Source: Variovorax paradoxus (GTDB lineage Bacteria > Pseudomonadota > Gammaproteobacteria > Burkholderiales > Burkholderiaceae_C). From it: a DNA stretch of 64,000 nt. The DNA is taken from contig NZ_JAGGNV010000027.1 in NCBI RefSeq assembly GCF_018614955.1, positions 62,001 through 126,000 on the forward strand, given 5' to 3'. The notes below the pieces were generated by a model, which saw only the letters and a program-made list of their open reading frames with translations, searched no databases and was not told the origin of the DNA. The position numbers and the translations under genes were made by a program. Positions 19,197-27,333 of the stretch are shown piece by piece (within the stretch, counting starts at the first letter, position 1; every line of letters begins with the position of its first letter).

Positions 19197-19841
19197 CTAC
19201 CAAGCGGCCGGCAGCTTGCGCAGGATCACCAGGCGGCCGTCGCGCTGCGTGACATAGCCGCCGGCGGTGAGCTCCTTCATGACCCGGTTCACCATCTCGC
19301 GCGAGGAGCCGATGCGGCCCGCGATGTCCTGCTGCGTCAGCTTGTGGCGCAGCACGCGCTCCTCGCCGGCCGGCTCGGACAGCTCGATCAGCACGCGCAC
19401 CATGCGGCCGTAGACGTCCTGCAGCGCAATGCTGCGAACCTGCTCGGTCAGGCGCCGCACCATGCGGATCAGCTTGCGGGTCAGGTGCACCGCGAAGTCG
19501 GGGTGCTCCGCGAGGAACTGGCGCAGCTCCGAACCCTGGACCACGCGGCAGCTGCACGCCGTGAGCGCCTTGATCGATGCCGAGCGCTTCTCGCCGTCGA
19601 TCGAGAGTTCGCCGAAATACTCGCCGGGACCGTACTCGGCGAGCACCACCTCGCGGCCGTCCTCCGAACTGGCGTAGACCTTCACCCGGCCGCTCAGCAG
19701 GATGTAGAGCGAGTCGGTCGTGTCGCCCTCGTTGATCAGGATCGCCTGGGCGGCGAACGAGCGCGTCGACCCGTGCGGCGCGATGGCATCGAGCAGGGGC
19801 TGCGGCAGGCGGTCATTGGCGTCGTCGGTGGCGGAATTCAT
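19197..19841 (-). CDS. Crp/Fnr-family cyclic-nucleotide-responsive regulator
   Basis: A 214-aa Crp-type protein: cNMP-binding beta-roll at ~20-115 with the phosphate cassette YFGELSIDGEKRSAS (E78, R86, S87 conserved), a C-helix at ~118-146, and a winged HTH at ~160-210. The recognition helix SREMVNR keeps R181, E182 and R186, equivalent to E. coli CRP R180, E181 and R185, which read TGTGA half-sites. A perfect TGTGA-N6-TCACA site lies 78 bp upstream of its start, suggesting autoregulation. The C-helix residues that contact adenine in CRP (T127, S128) align with L131 and T132, so ligand choice may differ. Opposite in orientation to the cyclase genes. Confidence 0.93.
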   Translation of the reverse strand: MNSATDDANDRLPQPLLDAIAPHGSTRSFAAQAILINEGDTTDSLYILLSGRVKVYASSEDGREVVLAEYGPGEYFGELSIDGEKRSASIKALTACSCRVVQGSELRQFLAEHPDFAVHLTRKLIRMVRRLTEQVRSIALQDVYGRMVRVLIELSEPAGEERVLRHKLTQQDIAGRIGSSREMVNRVMKELTAGGYVTQRDGRLVILRKLPAAW

Positions 19842-19918
19842 CGTTCACTCCGGATGCTGCGCAGGGGCGCGGCCAGGCGGCTGCATGGCGGCAAACGATT
19901 ATCGGACGCGCCGCCGCC

Positions 19919-19934
19919 TGTGACCAATGTCACA
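19919..19934. promoter_or_regulatory. CRP-type binding site TGTGA-N6-TCACA
   Basis: TGTGACCAATGTCACA has both half-sites perfect with the canonical 6-bp spacer. It lies in the 168-bp divergent region between the crp-like gene (start 19841) and the phospholipase D-like gene (start 20010), 83 bp before the latter. The Crp-like protein beside it keeps the three DNA-contact residues that specify this sequence. Confidence 0.85.
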
Positions 19935-20009
19935 TCCGTGCGGCGCACTGCGCACTCGTGAGAAAGGGGGGGCCTGCCTAGATTAGAGGCACACCAGACA
20001 GAGCCCGCC

Positions 20010-21659
20010 ATGACCTCCCTTTTCCCTCGCTGCCCCCTGCTGATCGCCCATTGCGTCGGCCTGCGCCTGATCGCGCTCGCCCAAGCCAAGGCCGACTCGC
20101 GCCTGGCGGTGTGGGCCTTCATCGTGGTGCTGTTCGGGATGCTGACGGCCTGTGCCGGCTTGCCGAGCGGCGTGCAGCGTCCGAATTCGCAAGCCCGCAT
20201 CGACGTGGCCGACACCCGCCTCGCCGCGGTGGCCGCCGCATCGATGCCGGCAGCCAACGGCCAGCTGTCGGGCATGCGCCTGCTGCCCGCCGGCGACCAG
20301 GCTTTCGAGGCGCGCATCGCGCTGGCCCGTGCCGCCGAGAAGAGCATCGATGCGCAGTACTACCAGATCGCCGACGACCTGTCCGGGCGGCAGTTCCTGC
20401 GCGCGCTGGCCGACGCCGCCGCCCGCGGCGTGCGCGTGCGCCTCCTGGTGGACGACCTGCACGCAGCCGGCCAGGACGCGCTGCTGGCCGGCCTGGCCGC
20501 CCGTCCGAACCTCGAAGTGCGCATGTTCAACCCCTTGGCGGTGCGCGACGGCGGTGTCGCCTCGCGCGTGCTGTTCTCGCTGCACGAGTTCTCGCGCGTC
20601 AACCGGCGCATGCACAACAAGCTGTTGGTCGCCGACAACGTGTTCGCGATCACCGGCGGCCGCAACATCGCCAACGAGTACTTCGGCCGCAGCGAGCCCG
20701 CCAACTTCATCGACATGGACATGTTCGCGGCCGGACCGGTGGTGCGTGAGCTGTCGGTGGTGTTCGACGGCTACTGGAACAGCGAGCATGCCTATCCGAT
20801 CCAGAGCCTCGCGGCAGCGGAGTTCTCGTCGGAAGCCGCCCGGCGCCAGTTCGACGACACCGTGCGTGCAGCCGGCGCCGCCGACCTGACGGTGGCGGCG
20901 CGCGACCCGCTCGGCCAGAGCAGCGTCGGCTCGCAGCTGGCCAATGGGCGCCTCGAACTGCACATCGCCGCCGCCCGCGTGATCGCCGATGCGCCGGCCA
21001 AGGCCGCGCCGGGCGATGCGTCGCTCGCCGATGGCGCCGTCATGAACGGCAAGCTCGAGCTGATGCAGTCGGCGCGTTCCGAAGTGCTCGTCGCCTCGCC
21101 CTACTTCGTTCCGGGCCGGCGCACGCTGGAGATCCTCAAGCAGGCCACCGACAACCGGGTGCGCGTGTCGGTCATCACCAACTCGCTGGCCACGACGGAC
21201 GAGCCGCTGGTGCACTTCGGCTACGCGCGCTACCGCAGCGCCTTGCTGCAGATGGGCGTCTCGCTGTTCGAGCTGATGCCCGGCGCCGAGACGCGGGACA
21301 GCGCCGCCGGCGAACTGCGCGGCTCGCTCGGCCGCCTGCATGCCAAGGTGGCGGTGGTGGACCAGCGCTGGCTCTACATCGGCTCGCTGAACATGGACCG
21401 CCGCTCGGCCCACTCCAACACTGAGATGGGGCTGATCGTCGACAGCCCGGAGCTGGCCGGCCAGGTGGCGAGCCTGCTGCAGGGCGAACGGCTGCCCCGG
21501 AGCTACCAGGTCCGCAGCACCGCCGACCAGCCGGGCCTCCAGTGGGTCGCGCAGGAAGGCGAAGAGAAGGTCGTCTTCGCGCAAGAGCCGAACTCGACCT
21601 GGGGAACGCGGCTGCGCCTGTCGATGCTCTCCATGCTGGTGAACGAAGACCTTCTCTGA
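20010..21659 (+). CDS. Phospholipase D/cardiolipin synthase-like protein
   Basis: A 549-aa protein with two HKD motifs: H202-K204-D209 (HNKLLVADN) and H444-K446-D451 (HAKVAVVDQ), each with the downstream GG/GS-N stretch, so the full two-half active site is present. Residues 32-48 form a hydrophobic segment ending LTAC, a possible lipobox with C48. The family includes cardiolipin synthase C-like phosphatidyltransferases and periplasmic or outer-membrane phospholipases D. Expected action is phospholipid head-group exchange at the envelope. It is alone on its transcript, divergent from the crp-like gene, with the CRP-type site in its promoter. Confidence 0.88.
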   Translation: MTSLFPRCPLLIAHCVGLRLIALAQAKADSRLAVWAFIVVLFGMLTACAGLPSGVQRPNSQARIDVADTRLAAVAAASMPAANGQLSGMRLLPAGDQAFEARIALARAAEKSIDAQYYQIADDLSGRQFLRALADAAARGVRVRLLVDDLHAAGQDALLAGLAARPNLEVRMFNPLAVRDGGVASRVLFSLHEFSRVNRRMHNKLLVADNVFAITGGRNIANEYFGRSEPANFIDMDMFAAGPVVRELSVVFDGYWNSEHAYPIQSLAAAEFSSEAARRQFDDTVRAAGAADLTVAARDPLGQSSVGSQLANGRLELHIAAARVIADAPAKAAPGDASLADGAVMNGKLELMQSARSEVLVASPYFVPGRRTLEILKQATDNRVRVSVITNSLATTDEPLVHFGYARYRSALLQMGVSLFELMPGAETRDSAAGELRGSLGRLHAKVAVVDQRWLYIGSLNMDRRSAHSNTEMGLIVDSPELAGQVASLLQGERLPRSYQVRSTADQPGLQWVAQEGEEKVVFAQEPNSTWGTRLRLSMLSMLVNEDLL

Positions 21660-21687
21660 AGCGCCGGTCGACGCAGTTCCCGCGCTG

Positions 21688-21960
21688 TCAGTTTTCGCCG
21701 TAGGTGGCTGCCCCGTTGGCCGCCACGGCCCGCGCGCCGGCACGAACCGCGGCGCGGTCGGCCAGGCTGATCGGTGCGCGCACGCCGGTGCCCCCGTTGC
21801 TGATCCGCAGCGGCGTTTTCGCCTCGGCCTGAACCTGGGCGCGCGACAGGCTCGACTGGAAGGGCGGCGGCGGCAGGGGGTTCTGCTCGCCCTGGAAGGC
21901 TTGCGCAGCCAGGGCTGCGAGGCTGCCGAGGGCGGCGAGAGCGATGCGCTTCGTATTCAT
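21688..21960 (-). CDS. Small secreted protein, DUF4148-like
   Basis: A 90-aa exported protein: signal peptide at residues 1-20 (MNTKRIALAALGSLAALAAQ), then a short hydrophilic chain containing LSRAQVQAEAK, which is the start pattern of the DUF4148 proteins common in Burkholderiales. Function unknown. The ATG at 21960 is chosen because it opens the signal peptide; the longer frame to 22062 adds a non-signal tail. It lies between the PLD-like gene (convergent) and the M20 gene. Confidence 0.75.
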   Translation of the reverse strand: MNTKRIALAALGSLAALAAQAFQGEQNPLPPPPFQSSLSRAQVQAEAKTPLRISNGGTGVRAPISLADRAAVRAGARAVAANGAATYGEN

Positions 21961-22077
21961 GGTGCAACTCCTGAAGAGATGAATCGGTCGGGGCCGCCTG
22001 GAAATGCAGGGCAATGGACTGCGGCCGCCACATGTACGCCGGCGCGCGCCGGCTGGATTCATCGCGGGAGTGCCGCC

Positions 22078-23304
22078 CTAGATCAGCAGGTCGCTGAGTG
22101 TGCGCGCGATCACCTTGGTGGCGCGCCGCAGGTCTTCGAGCACCACGCGCTCGTCGTTGCGCTTGGCATGCGACTCGAGCACCGTGCGCGGTCCGGCGCC
22201 GTAGATCACGCCGGGGATGCCGGCTTCGCCGTAGAGCCGGACGTCGGTATAGAGCGGCGTGCCCATGGCCATGATCGGCTCGCCGAAGATCTCCCGGCCG
22301 TGCTTCTGGATCGCCTCGACCAGCGGCTTGTTGCCCGGCAGCGGCTTCATCGAATTGGCCAGCAGCAGGCGCTTGATCTCGACCGTGATGCCGGGCAGCG
22401 CTTCCGCGGCGTCGGCGATCAGCTTGCGGATCGTGGTCTCGACCTCGACCGGGTTCTCTTCCGGGATCATGCGGCGGTCGAGCTTGAAGACCACCTTGCC
22501 GGGCACGACATTGGTGTTGGTGCCGCCCTCGATGCGGCCGACGTTGAGGTACGGATGCGTGATGCCCTCGACCTTCGACGTCACCTGCTTGTACAGCGCG
22601 TTCTGCGCATAGAGCGCGTTCAGGATGTGCACCGCGCCCTGCAGCGCGTCGACGCCGGTCGTCGGTATCGCGGCATGCGCCATCTTGCCGTGCACCGTGA
22701 CTTCCATCTGCAGGCAGCCGTTGTGCGCCGTCACCACCTCGTAGCTGAACCCGGCCGCGATCATCAGGTCGGGCTTTGTGAGGCCGTTCTTGAGCAGCCA
22801 GCCCGGACCCAGGATGCCGCCGAATTCCTCGTCGTAGGTGAAATGCAGCTCGACGCTGCCGCGCGCCGGCCTGGCCACCGCTTCGAGCGCGCGCAGCGCA
22901 AAGGTGAAGCTCGCGAAGTCGCTCTTGCTGACCGCGGCAGCGCGGCCGTAGAGGCTGCCGCCCTCGATCTCGCCGCCGTAGGGGTCGTGTGTCCAGCCTT
23001 CGCCGGGCGGCACCACGTCGCCGTGGGCATTCAATGCCACGGTCCTGCCGTCGCTTCCGTACTTGCGCCGCACGATCAGGTTGGTGATCGATTCGAGGCC
23101 GTAGTCCTTCACCTCCTGTTCGGGCACGGCATGCTTCTCGGCTTCGAAGCCGAAGTCCTTCAGCAACTCGGCCGTGCGTTCGGCGTGTGGCGTGTTGTTG
23201 CCCGGGGGCGTGTCGGTCGGCACGCGCACCAGCTGTTGCAGGAACTGCACTTCCTCGTCGAAGTGGGCGTCGATCCAGGCGTCGAGTTTGTTGTAGTCGG
23301 TCAT
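22078..23304 (-). CDS. M20 family metallohydrolase (ArgE/DapE-like), atypical metal site
   Basis: A 408-aa M20 protein with the dimerisation lid domain in the middle. H94 (NAHGDVVP), the acidic pair E159/E160 (TYDEEFGG) and the C-terminal histidine (ESHAKRND) are present. The position of the bridging aspartate (usually GRGxxDMK) reads GRAAAVSK, putting V125 where Asp is expected; D129 is nearby. It may be mono-metal, use another ligand, or belong to a variant subfamily. It follows the UraD/allantoate amidohydrolase gene on the same strand after a 139-bp repeat region, so a role in ureide breakdown is possible, though the repeat may separate the transcripts. Confidence 0.85.
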   Translation of the reverse strand: MTDYNKLDAWIDAHFDEEVQFLQQLVRVPTDTPPGNNTPHAERTAELLKDFGFEAEKHAVPEQEVKDYGLESITNLIVRRKYGSDGRTVALNAHGDVVPPGEGWTHDPYGGEIEGGSLYGRAAAVSKSDFASFTFALRALEAVARPARGSVELHFTYDEEFGGILGPGWLLKNGLTKPDLMIAAGFSYEVVTAHNGCLQMEVTVHGKMAHAAIPTTGVDALQGAVHILNALYAQNALYKQVTSKVEGITHPYLNVGRIEGGTNTNVVPGKVVFKLDRRMIPEENPVEVETTIRKLIADAAEALPGITVEIKRLLLANSMKPLPGNKPLVEAIQKHGREIFGEPIMAMGTPLYTDVRLYGEAGIPGVIYGAGPRTVLESHAKRNDERVVLEDLRRATKVIARTLSDLLI

Positions 23305-23334
23305 GGCTTCAAGGTCGATTTAAGAGACTGTTCG

Positions 23335-23443
23335 GTTCCCGGTCCCTTTCGGGAAACACCGCGGAACCGGCTTTGCCGGGCCGCTGGTGTTGCCCCCTTG
23401 AGGGGGGAGGCGGCTACACGCAGTGAGCAAGCAACGGGGGTGT
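23335..23443. repeat. Intergenic repeat with three short hairpins
   Basis: About 110 bp with three potential stem-loops in a row: TCCC-TTTC-GGGA (23343-23354), CCGGC-TTT-GCCGG (23367-23379) and CCCCC-TTGA-GGGGG (23393-23406). The overall arrangement resembles an intergenic element I associate with Comamonadaceae genomes (from memory, not searched). It sits between the UraD/amidohydrolase gene and the M20 gene and may weaken read-through. Confidence 0.6.
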
Positions 23444-25216
23444 TCAAATTTCTGTGGCGAGGTTGTTCAGCAGCAGCTGGAAGGCTTCCACCGCCAGCTG
23501 CATGTCGTCGTTGGTGCTCGATTCGAGCGGGTTGTGGCTGATGCCGGAGTTGATGCCGCGCACGAAGAGCATGGCCTGCGGCATCACCTCGTGCAGCTTC
23601 ATCGCGTCGTGGCCGGCGCCGCTGGGCATGCGGAACAAGGGCACGCCGAGCGTGTCGACCGCCTTCTCCCAGCGCTGCTGCCATTCGGGCGCGCTCGGCG
23701 CGGCGGAGGCACGCATGCTTTCTTCCAGCGTGTAGCGCACGCCGCGGCGCTCGCAGATGGCCTCGAGCTCGGCGAGCACGTCGGCCGTCAGCGCGTCGCG
23801 CTGGGGGTTGTTGGGCGCGCGCATGTCCAGGCTGAACCTGCAGACTCCCGGCACCACGTTGATCGAGCCGCTCGGCACTTCGAGCATGCCGACGGTGGCG
23901 ACCGAGTCGCCGTCCTTCGCGGCGCGCTGCTCGGCGAAGAGGATCAGCTCGGCCACCGCCGCGGCGGCATCGCGGCGCCGATTCATCGGCGTGGTGCCGG
24001 CGTGGCTGGCCATGCCGATCACCTCGCCCACGTAGCGCACGCCGCCGTTGATCGAGGTCACGATGCCGAGCGGGATGTCGAGCTCGTTGAGCACCGGACC
24101 CTGCTCGATGTGCACTTCGACGAAGCCGAGGTACCTGGCCGGATCGCGCTGCAGCTTGGGGATGTCTTCTTCCTTGAGGCCGGCGATCCGACGCGCCTCG
24201 CGCATGGTGATGCCGTCGGCGTCCTTCTGGTCCAGCCACTTGGGATCGAAGTGGCCGATCAGCGCGCCCGAGCCGAGGAAGGTGGCCTTGTAGCGCTGGC
24301 CTTCCTCTTCGGCGAAGCCCACCACCTCGAAGGCAAAGGGCAGGCGGCGGTTCTGGCGCTTGAGTTCGCGCACGCAGGCCATCGGCACGAAGATGCCGAG
24401 CCGCCCGTCGTACTTGCCGCCGTTGCGCACGGTGTCGTAGTGCGAGCCGGTGAGCAGCGTCCGGGCGCCCGGCGTGGCGCCTTCGTAGCGGCCGACCACG
24501 TTGCCGACGGCATCGATCTCGACGCTGTCGAAGCCGGCTTCGCGCATCCAGCCCGCGATCTGCTGCGCGCAGGCGCGGTGCGCCTCGGTGAGGTAGGTCA
24601 CGGTGAGCTGGCCTTTTTCGGCGTAGCCCGGGTCGGTGTACACCGAGAGCTGTTCCTGCCAGTCCCACACCTCGTTGCCGCGCGTGGGCTCCATGCCGAA
24701 CTTGTCGTCGAGCCGGATCTCCGCGATGCGGTGGATGTTGCGCAGCGCCTCGCCGAGTTCGAAGCCCGGATGGTTGTGCAGCCGGCGCTCGAAGGTGTCG
24801 ATGATCTCGCGTTTGGAGAGGCCCGTGCCGCGCGGCCCGCGCACCGCGAGGATGAAGGGAAAGCCGAACTTCGCGTTGTAGTCGGCATTGAGCTGCTGGA
24901 TCTTCGCGAACTCCTCGGGCGTGCAATCGGTCAATCCGGCCTTGCCCTGTTCGTTGGTGGATTCGGCGGTCAGCGTCTTGCTGACCATGGCCTTGCCCGC
25001 GAGTTCGGGGTGGGCGCGGATCAGGCCCAGCTGCTCGTCGGCCGAGGCCTTGGCGACCACCTGCACCAGCGCATGCTTGAGATGCGCGAGCGAGCGGAAG
25101 GGCCGGGCGGCGGCAGCGCGCTTCGCGATCCACGGCGAATGCTCGTAGGTCCCCTCGAGCAGCGCCGCGACTTCGTCGGGCGTGGCGGCGTTCAGTTGTT
25201 CGATGGTGAGTGCCAT
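23444..25216 (-). CDS. uraD: Fused OHCU decarboxylase (UraD)/allantoate amidohydrolase
   Basis: A 590-aa bifunctional protein. Residues 1-170 are a complete UraD: H69 (RAHPELAGK), E89 (STNEQ) and the ILAVRG-PRGTG loop; this half decarboxylates 2-oxo-4-hydroxy-4-carboxy-5-ureidoimidazoline to S-allantoin. Residues ~185-590 are an M20 allantoate amidohydrolase with di-metal ligands H259 (GSHYDTV), D270 (GKYDGRLG), E304 (AEEEG), H369 (EVHIEQG) and H561 (GISHNPLE), releasing ammonia from allantoate. Allantoinase, which acts between the two steps, is the adjacent gene one base upstream. The fusion is in one continuous frame with no internal start needed. Both halves look active. Confidence 0.95.
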   Translation of the reverse strand: MALTIEQLNAATPDEVAALLEGTYEHSPWIAKRAAAARPFRSLAHLKHALVQVVAKASADEQLGLIRAHPELAGKAMVSKTLTAESTNEQGKAGLTDCTPEEFAKIQQLNADYNAKFGFPFILAVRGPRGTGLSKREIIDTFERRLHNHPGFELGEALRNIHRIAEIRLDDKFGMEPTRGNEVWDWQEQLSVYTDPGYAEKGQLTVTYLTEAHRACAQQIAGWMREAGFDSVEIDAVGNVVGRYEGATPGARTLLTGSHYDTVRNGGKYDGRLGIFVPMACVRELKRQNRRLPFAFEVVGFAEEEGQRYKATFLGSGALIGHFDPKWLDQKDADGITMREARRIAGLKEEDIPKLQRDPARYLGFVEVHIEQGPVLNELDIPLGIVTSINGGVRYVGEVIGMASHAGTTPMNRRRDAAAAVAELILFAEQRAAKDGDSVATVGMLEVPSGSINVVPGVCRFSLDMRAPNNPQRDALTADVLAELEAICERRGVRYTLEESMRASAAPSAPEWQQRWEKAVDTLGVPLFRMPSGAGHDAMKLHEVMPQAMLFVRGINSGISHNPLESSTNDDMQLAVEAFQLLLNNLATEI

Positions 25217-25217
25217 G

Positions 25218-26168
25218 TCAGGCTCCGTGCGTGGCGGGGTAGGGGTGGGTCTTTTTCCAGTGGCGCGCGATGTCGAGCCGGCGGCAGACCCACACGCGCT
25301 CGTGCTTCGCGATGTGATCGAGGAAGCGCTGCAGCGCGGTGATGCGGCCGGGGCGGCCGAGCAAGCGGCAGTGCATGCCGATGCTCATCATCTTGGGGGC
25401 CTCGTCGCCTTCCGCATAGAGCGCGTCGAAGCTGTCCTTCATGTACTGGAAGAAGGGGTCTGCATGCGAGTAGCCCTGCGGCAATGCGAAGCGCATGTCG
25501 TTGCAGTCCAGCGTGTAGGGCACGATGAGCTGCGGCACCACTTCGCCGTCGGTCTTCTGCACCTTCATCCAGAAGGGCAGGTCGTCGCCGTAGTAGTCGC
25601 TGTCGTATTCGAAGCCGCCGTAGTCGGCCACCAGCCGGCGCGTGCGCGGGCTGTCGCGGCCGGTGTACCAGCCGAGCGCACGCTCGCCGGTGAGCTTCTC
25701 GATCGCGGCCATGCCCAGGCGCATGTGCTCGCGCTCGGTGGCCTCGTCGAGGTTCTGGTAGTGGATCCAGCGCCAGCCGTGGCAGGCGATCTCGTGGCCC
25801 AGTTCCTTGAAGGCGGCCGCGACTTCCGGGTAGCGCTCGAGCGCCATGCCGACGCCGAACACGGTGAGCGGCAGGCCGCGCTTCTCGAACTCGCGCAGGA
25901 TGCGCCAGACGCCCGCGCGCGAACCGTATTCGTAGATGCCTTCCATGCTGATGTGCCGGTCGGGGAAGCTCGCCGGGTTGAACATCTCGGAGAGGAATTG
26001 CTCGGAACCGGCGTCGCCGTGCAGCACGCAGTTCTCGCCGCCTTCCTCGTAGTTGAGGACGAACTGCACCGCGATGCGCGCGCGGCCGGGCCATTGCGCA
26101 TGGGGCGGATTGCGACCGTAGCCGACCAGGTCGCGCGGGTAGGGCAGGGTGGTGTCGTAAATGCTCAT
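25218..26168 (-). CDS. puuE: Allantoinase PuuE (polysaccharide-deacetylase fold)
   Basis: A 316-aa cofactor-independent allantoinase of the NodB/polysaccharide deacetylase fold, unrelated to the amidohydrolase-type AllB. Diagnostic are the start YDTTLPYPRDLVGYGR, the NYEEGGE segment, GHEIACHGWRW and the C-terminal GMHCRLLGRPGR. It opens the allantoin ring to allantoate. One base separates it from the UraD/amidohydrolase gene, so the three successive steps are encoded by two abutting genes. It lies 65 bp behind the gntR gene on the same strand, probably in one operon. Confidence 0.95.
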   Translation of the reverse strand: MSIYDTTLPYPRDLVGYGRNPPHAQWPGRARIAVQFVLNYEEGGENCVLHGDAGSEQFLSEMFNPASFPDRHISMEGIYEYGSRAGVWRILREFEKRGLPLTVFGVGMALERYPEVAAAFKELGHEIACHGWRWIHYQNLDEATEREHMRLGMAAIEKLTGERALGWYTGRDSPRTRRLVADYGGFEYDSDYYGDDLPFWMKVQKTDGEVVPQLIVPYTLDCNDMRFALPQGYSHADPFFQYMKDSFDALYAEGDEAPKMMSIGMHCRLLGRPGRITALQRFLDHIAKHERVWVCRRLDIARHWKKTHPYPATHGA

Positions 26169-26233
26169 TAAGTAACCTCCGCGCTTCGCGCTCCGGTATT
26201 CGCCTTGGGAACGGCCCTACGGCTCATGGGGCT

Positions 26234-26908
26234 TCAGGCCAGTGCCAGGCTGATGTCGTGGGTGGGCACCTTGCGGTCGAAAACCAGGTTGGCCTCGACG
26301 TTCAGCAGGTGCTCGGTCATGAGCTGCACCGCCCGCTCTTCGTCCTTGGCGGCCAGCGCCTTCACGATGTCGGCGTGCTCGTCGTTCGAGTGCTCGGCCG
26401 CGCTTGCGCTCTGGTACATCAGCGTGATCAGGGCGCAGCGCGAGATCAGCTCGCCGAGGATCTGCGCCAGCACCGCGTTGCCCATAAGCTCCGCCATGCG
26501 CACGTGGAAGTCGCCGAGCAGTTCGGTTCGGCCCGAAATGTCTTCGCCCGAGACCGCGGCTTTTTCCAGCGCCACGTGCTCCCTGAGCGCCTTGATCTTG
26601 GCCGGCGTCACGCTGCGCACGAAGGCGCGCGTCATCTCGGCTTCGAGCATGCGGCGCACCGCGAAGACCTGCTTGGCCTCGTCGACCGCCGGTGCCGCGA
26701 CGAAGGCGCCGCGCGCGGGCTCGAGCCGGATCAGCTTGTTCTGCGACAGCTGGAACAGCGCCTGGCGCACCAGCGTGCGCGAGACGCCGAAGTGGTCGGC
26801 CAGCTTCTGCTCGGCCAGCTTGCTGCCGGGCTGCAGCCGGTGTTCCACAATGGCCTTGGTGAGTGCGTCGACGATGGCGCGGGTGGTGGTCGAGTCCATG
26901 TTTTTCAT
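26234..26908 (-). CDS. FCD-domain GntR regulator of the urate locus
   Basis: A 224-aa FadR/VanR-type GntR protein: wHTH at ~1-68 (LADHFGVSRTLVRQAL then GAFVAAP) and FCD domain at ~75-205 (GDFHVRMAELMGN, LLNVEANL). It heads the minus-strand puuE-uraD unit and is divergent from uraH; the 74-bp region between them holds a CTGTATACAC operator. ATG 26908 is used; longer frames run through that operator, and ATG 26899 is also possible. It is a paralogue of the regulator at 3.6-4.3 kb. The effector is unknown; allantoin or urate is the obvious guess. Confidence 0.93.
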   Translation of the reverse strand: MKNMDSTTTRAIVDALTKAIVEHRLQPGSKLAEQKLADHFGVSRTLVRQALFQLSQNKLIRLEPARGAFVAAPAVDEAKQVFAVRRMLEAEMTRAFVRSVTPAKIKALREHVALEKAAVSGEDISGRTELLGDFHVRMAELMGNAVLAQILGELISRCALITLMYQSASAAEHSNDEHADIVKALAAKDEERAVQLMTEHLLNVEANLVFDRKVPTHDISLALA

Positions 26909-26926
26909 GATAGACCCAAAGCCTAG

Positions 26927-26940
26927 AACTGTATACACTT
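26927..26940. promoter_or_regulatory. TGTATACA-type GntR operator, gntR/uraH intergenic
   Basis: AACTGTATACACTT matches the perfect palindrome at 28764-28777 at 13 of 14 positions. It lies 19 bp before the gntR start and 43 bp before the uraH start, so one site can control both directions. Confidence 0.78.
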
Positions 26941-26982
26941 TTGTCGACCGGAATTTCCCGAATGCCTTGAAGGAGCACAACC

Positions 26983-27333
26983 ATGGGCTTGAGCACCCAC
27001 GTACTGGACACCATGCACGGCGGCCCCGCGGCTGGCATGGAGGTCGCGCTGTTCACCACCGACGGCGACCAGGCGACGCTCGTCAAGCGCTTCACGCTCA
27101 ATGCCGACGGCCGCAGCGATGCGCCGCTCTACGACAACAGCACGCTGAAGGTCGGCACCTACCGGCTGGTGTTCGACGTGGCTGCGTACTTCAAGGCCAA
27201 GGGCGTGACGCTGCCCGAGCCCAACTTCCTGAATCGCGTGTCGCTGGATTTCGGCGTGGCCCACACCGACCAGCACTACCACGTGCCGCTGTTGGTGAGC
27301 CCGTGGAGCTACTCCACCTACCGCGGATCTTGA
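26983..27333 (+). CDS. uraH: 5-hydroxyisourate hydrolase (transthyretin-like)
   Basis: A 116-aa HIUase that opens the ring of 5-hydroxyisourate to OHCU, the substrate of UraD. The active-site residues are present: H6 (LSTHVLD), R44, H100 (HYHVPLL) and the terminal YRGS signature at residues 113-116. AAGGAG lies ten bases before the ATG. It is divergent from the gntR gene and followed by a convergent lipoprotein gene overlapping its last 16 bp. It is cytoplasmic, with no signal peptide. Confidence 0.97.
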   Translation: MGLSTHVLDTMHGGPAAGMEVALFTTDGDQATLVKRFTLNADGRSDAPLYDNSTLKVGTYRLVFDVAAYFKAKGVTLPEPNFLNRVSLDFGVAHTDQHYHVPLLVSPWSYSTYRGS

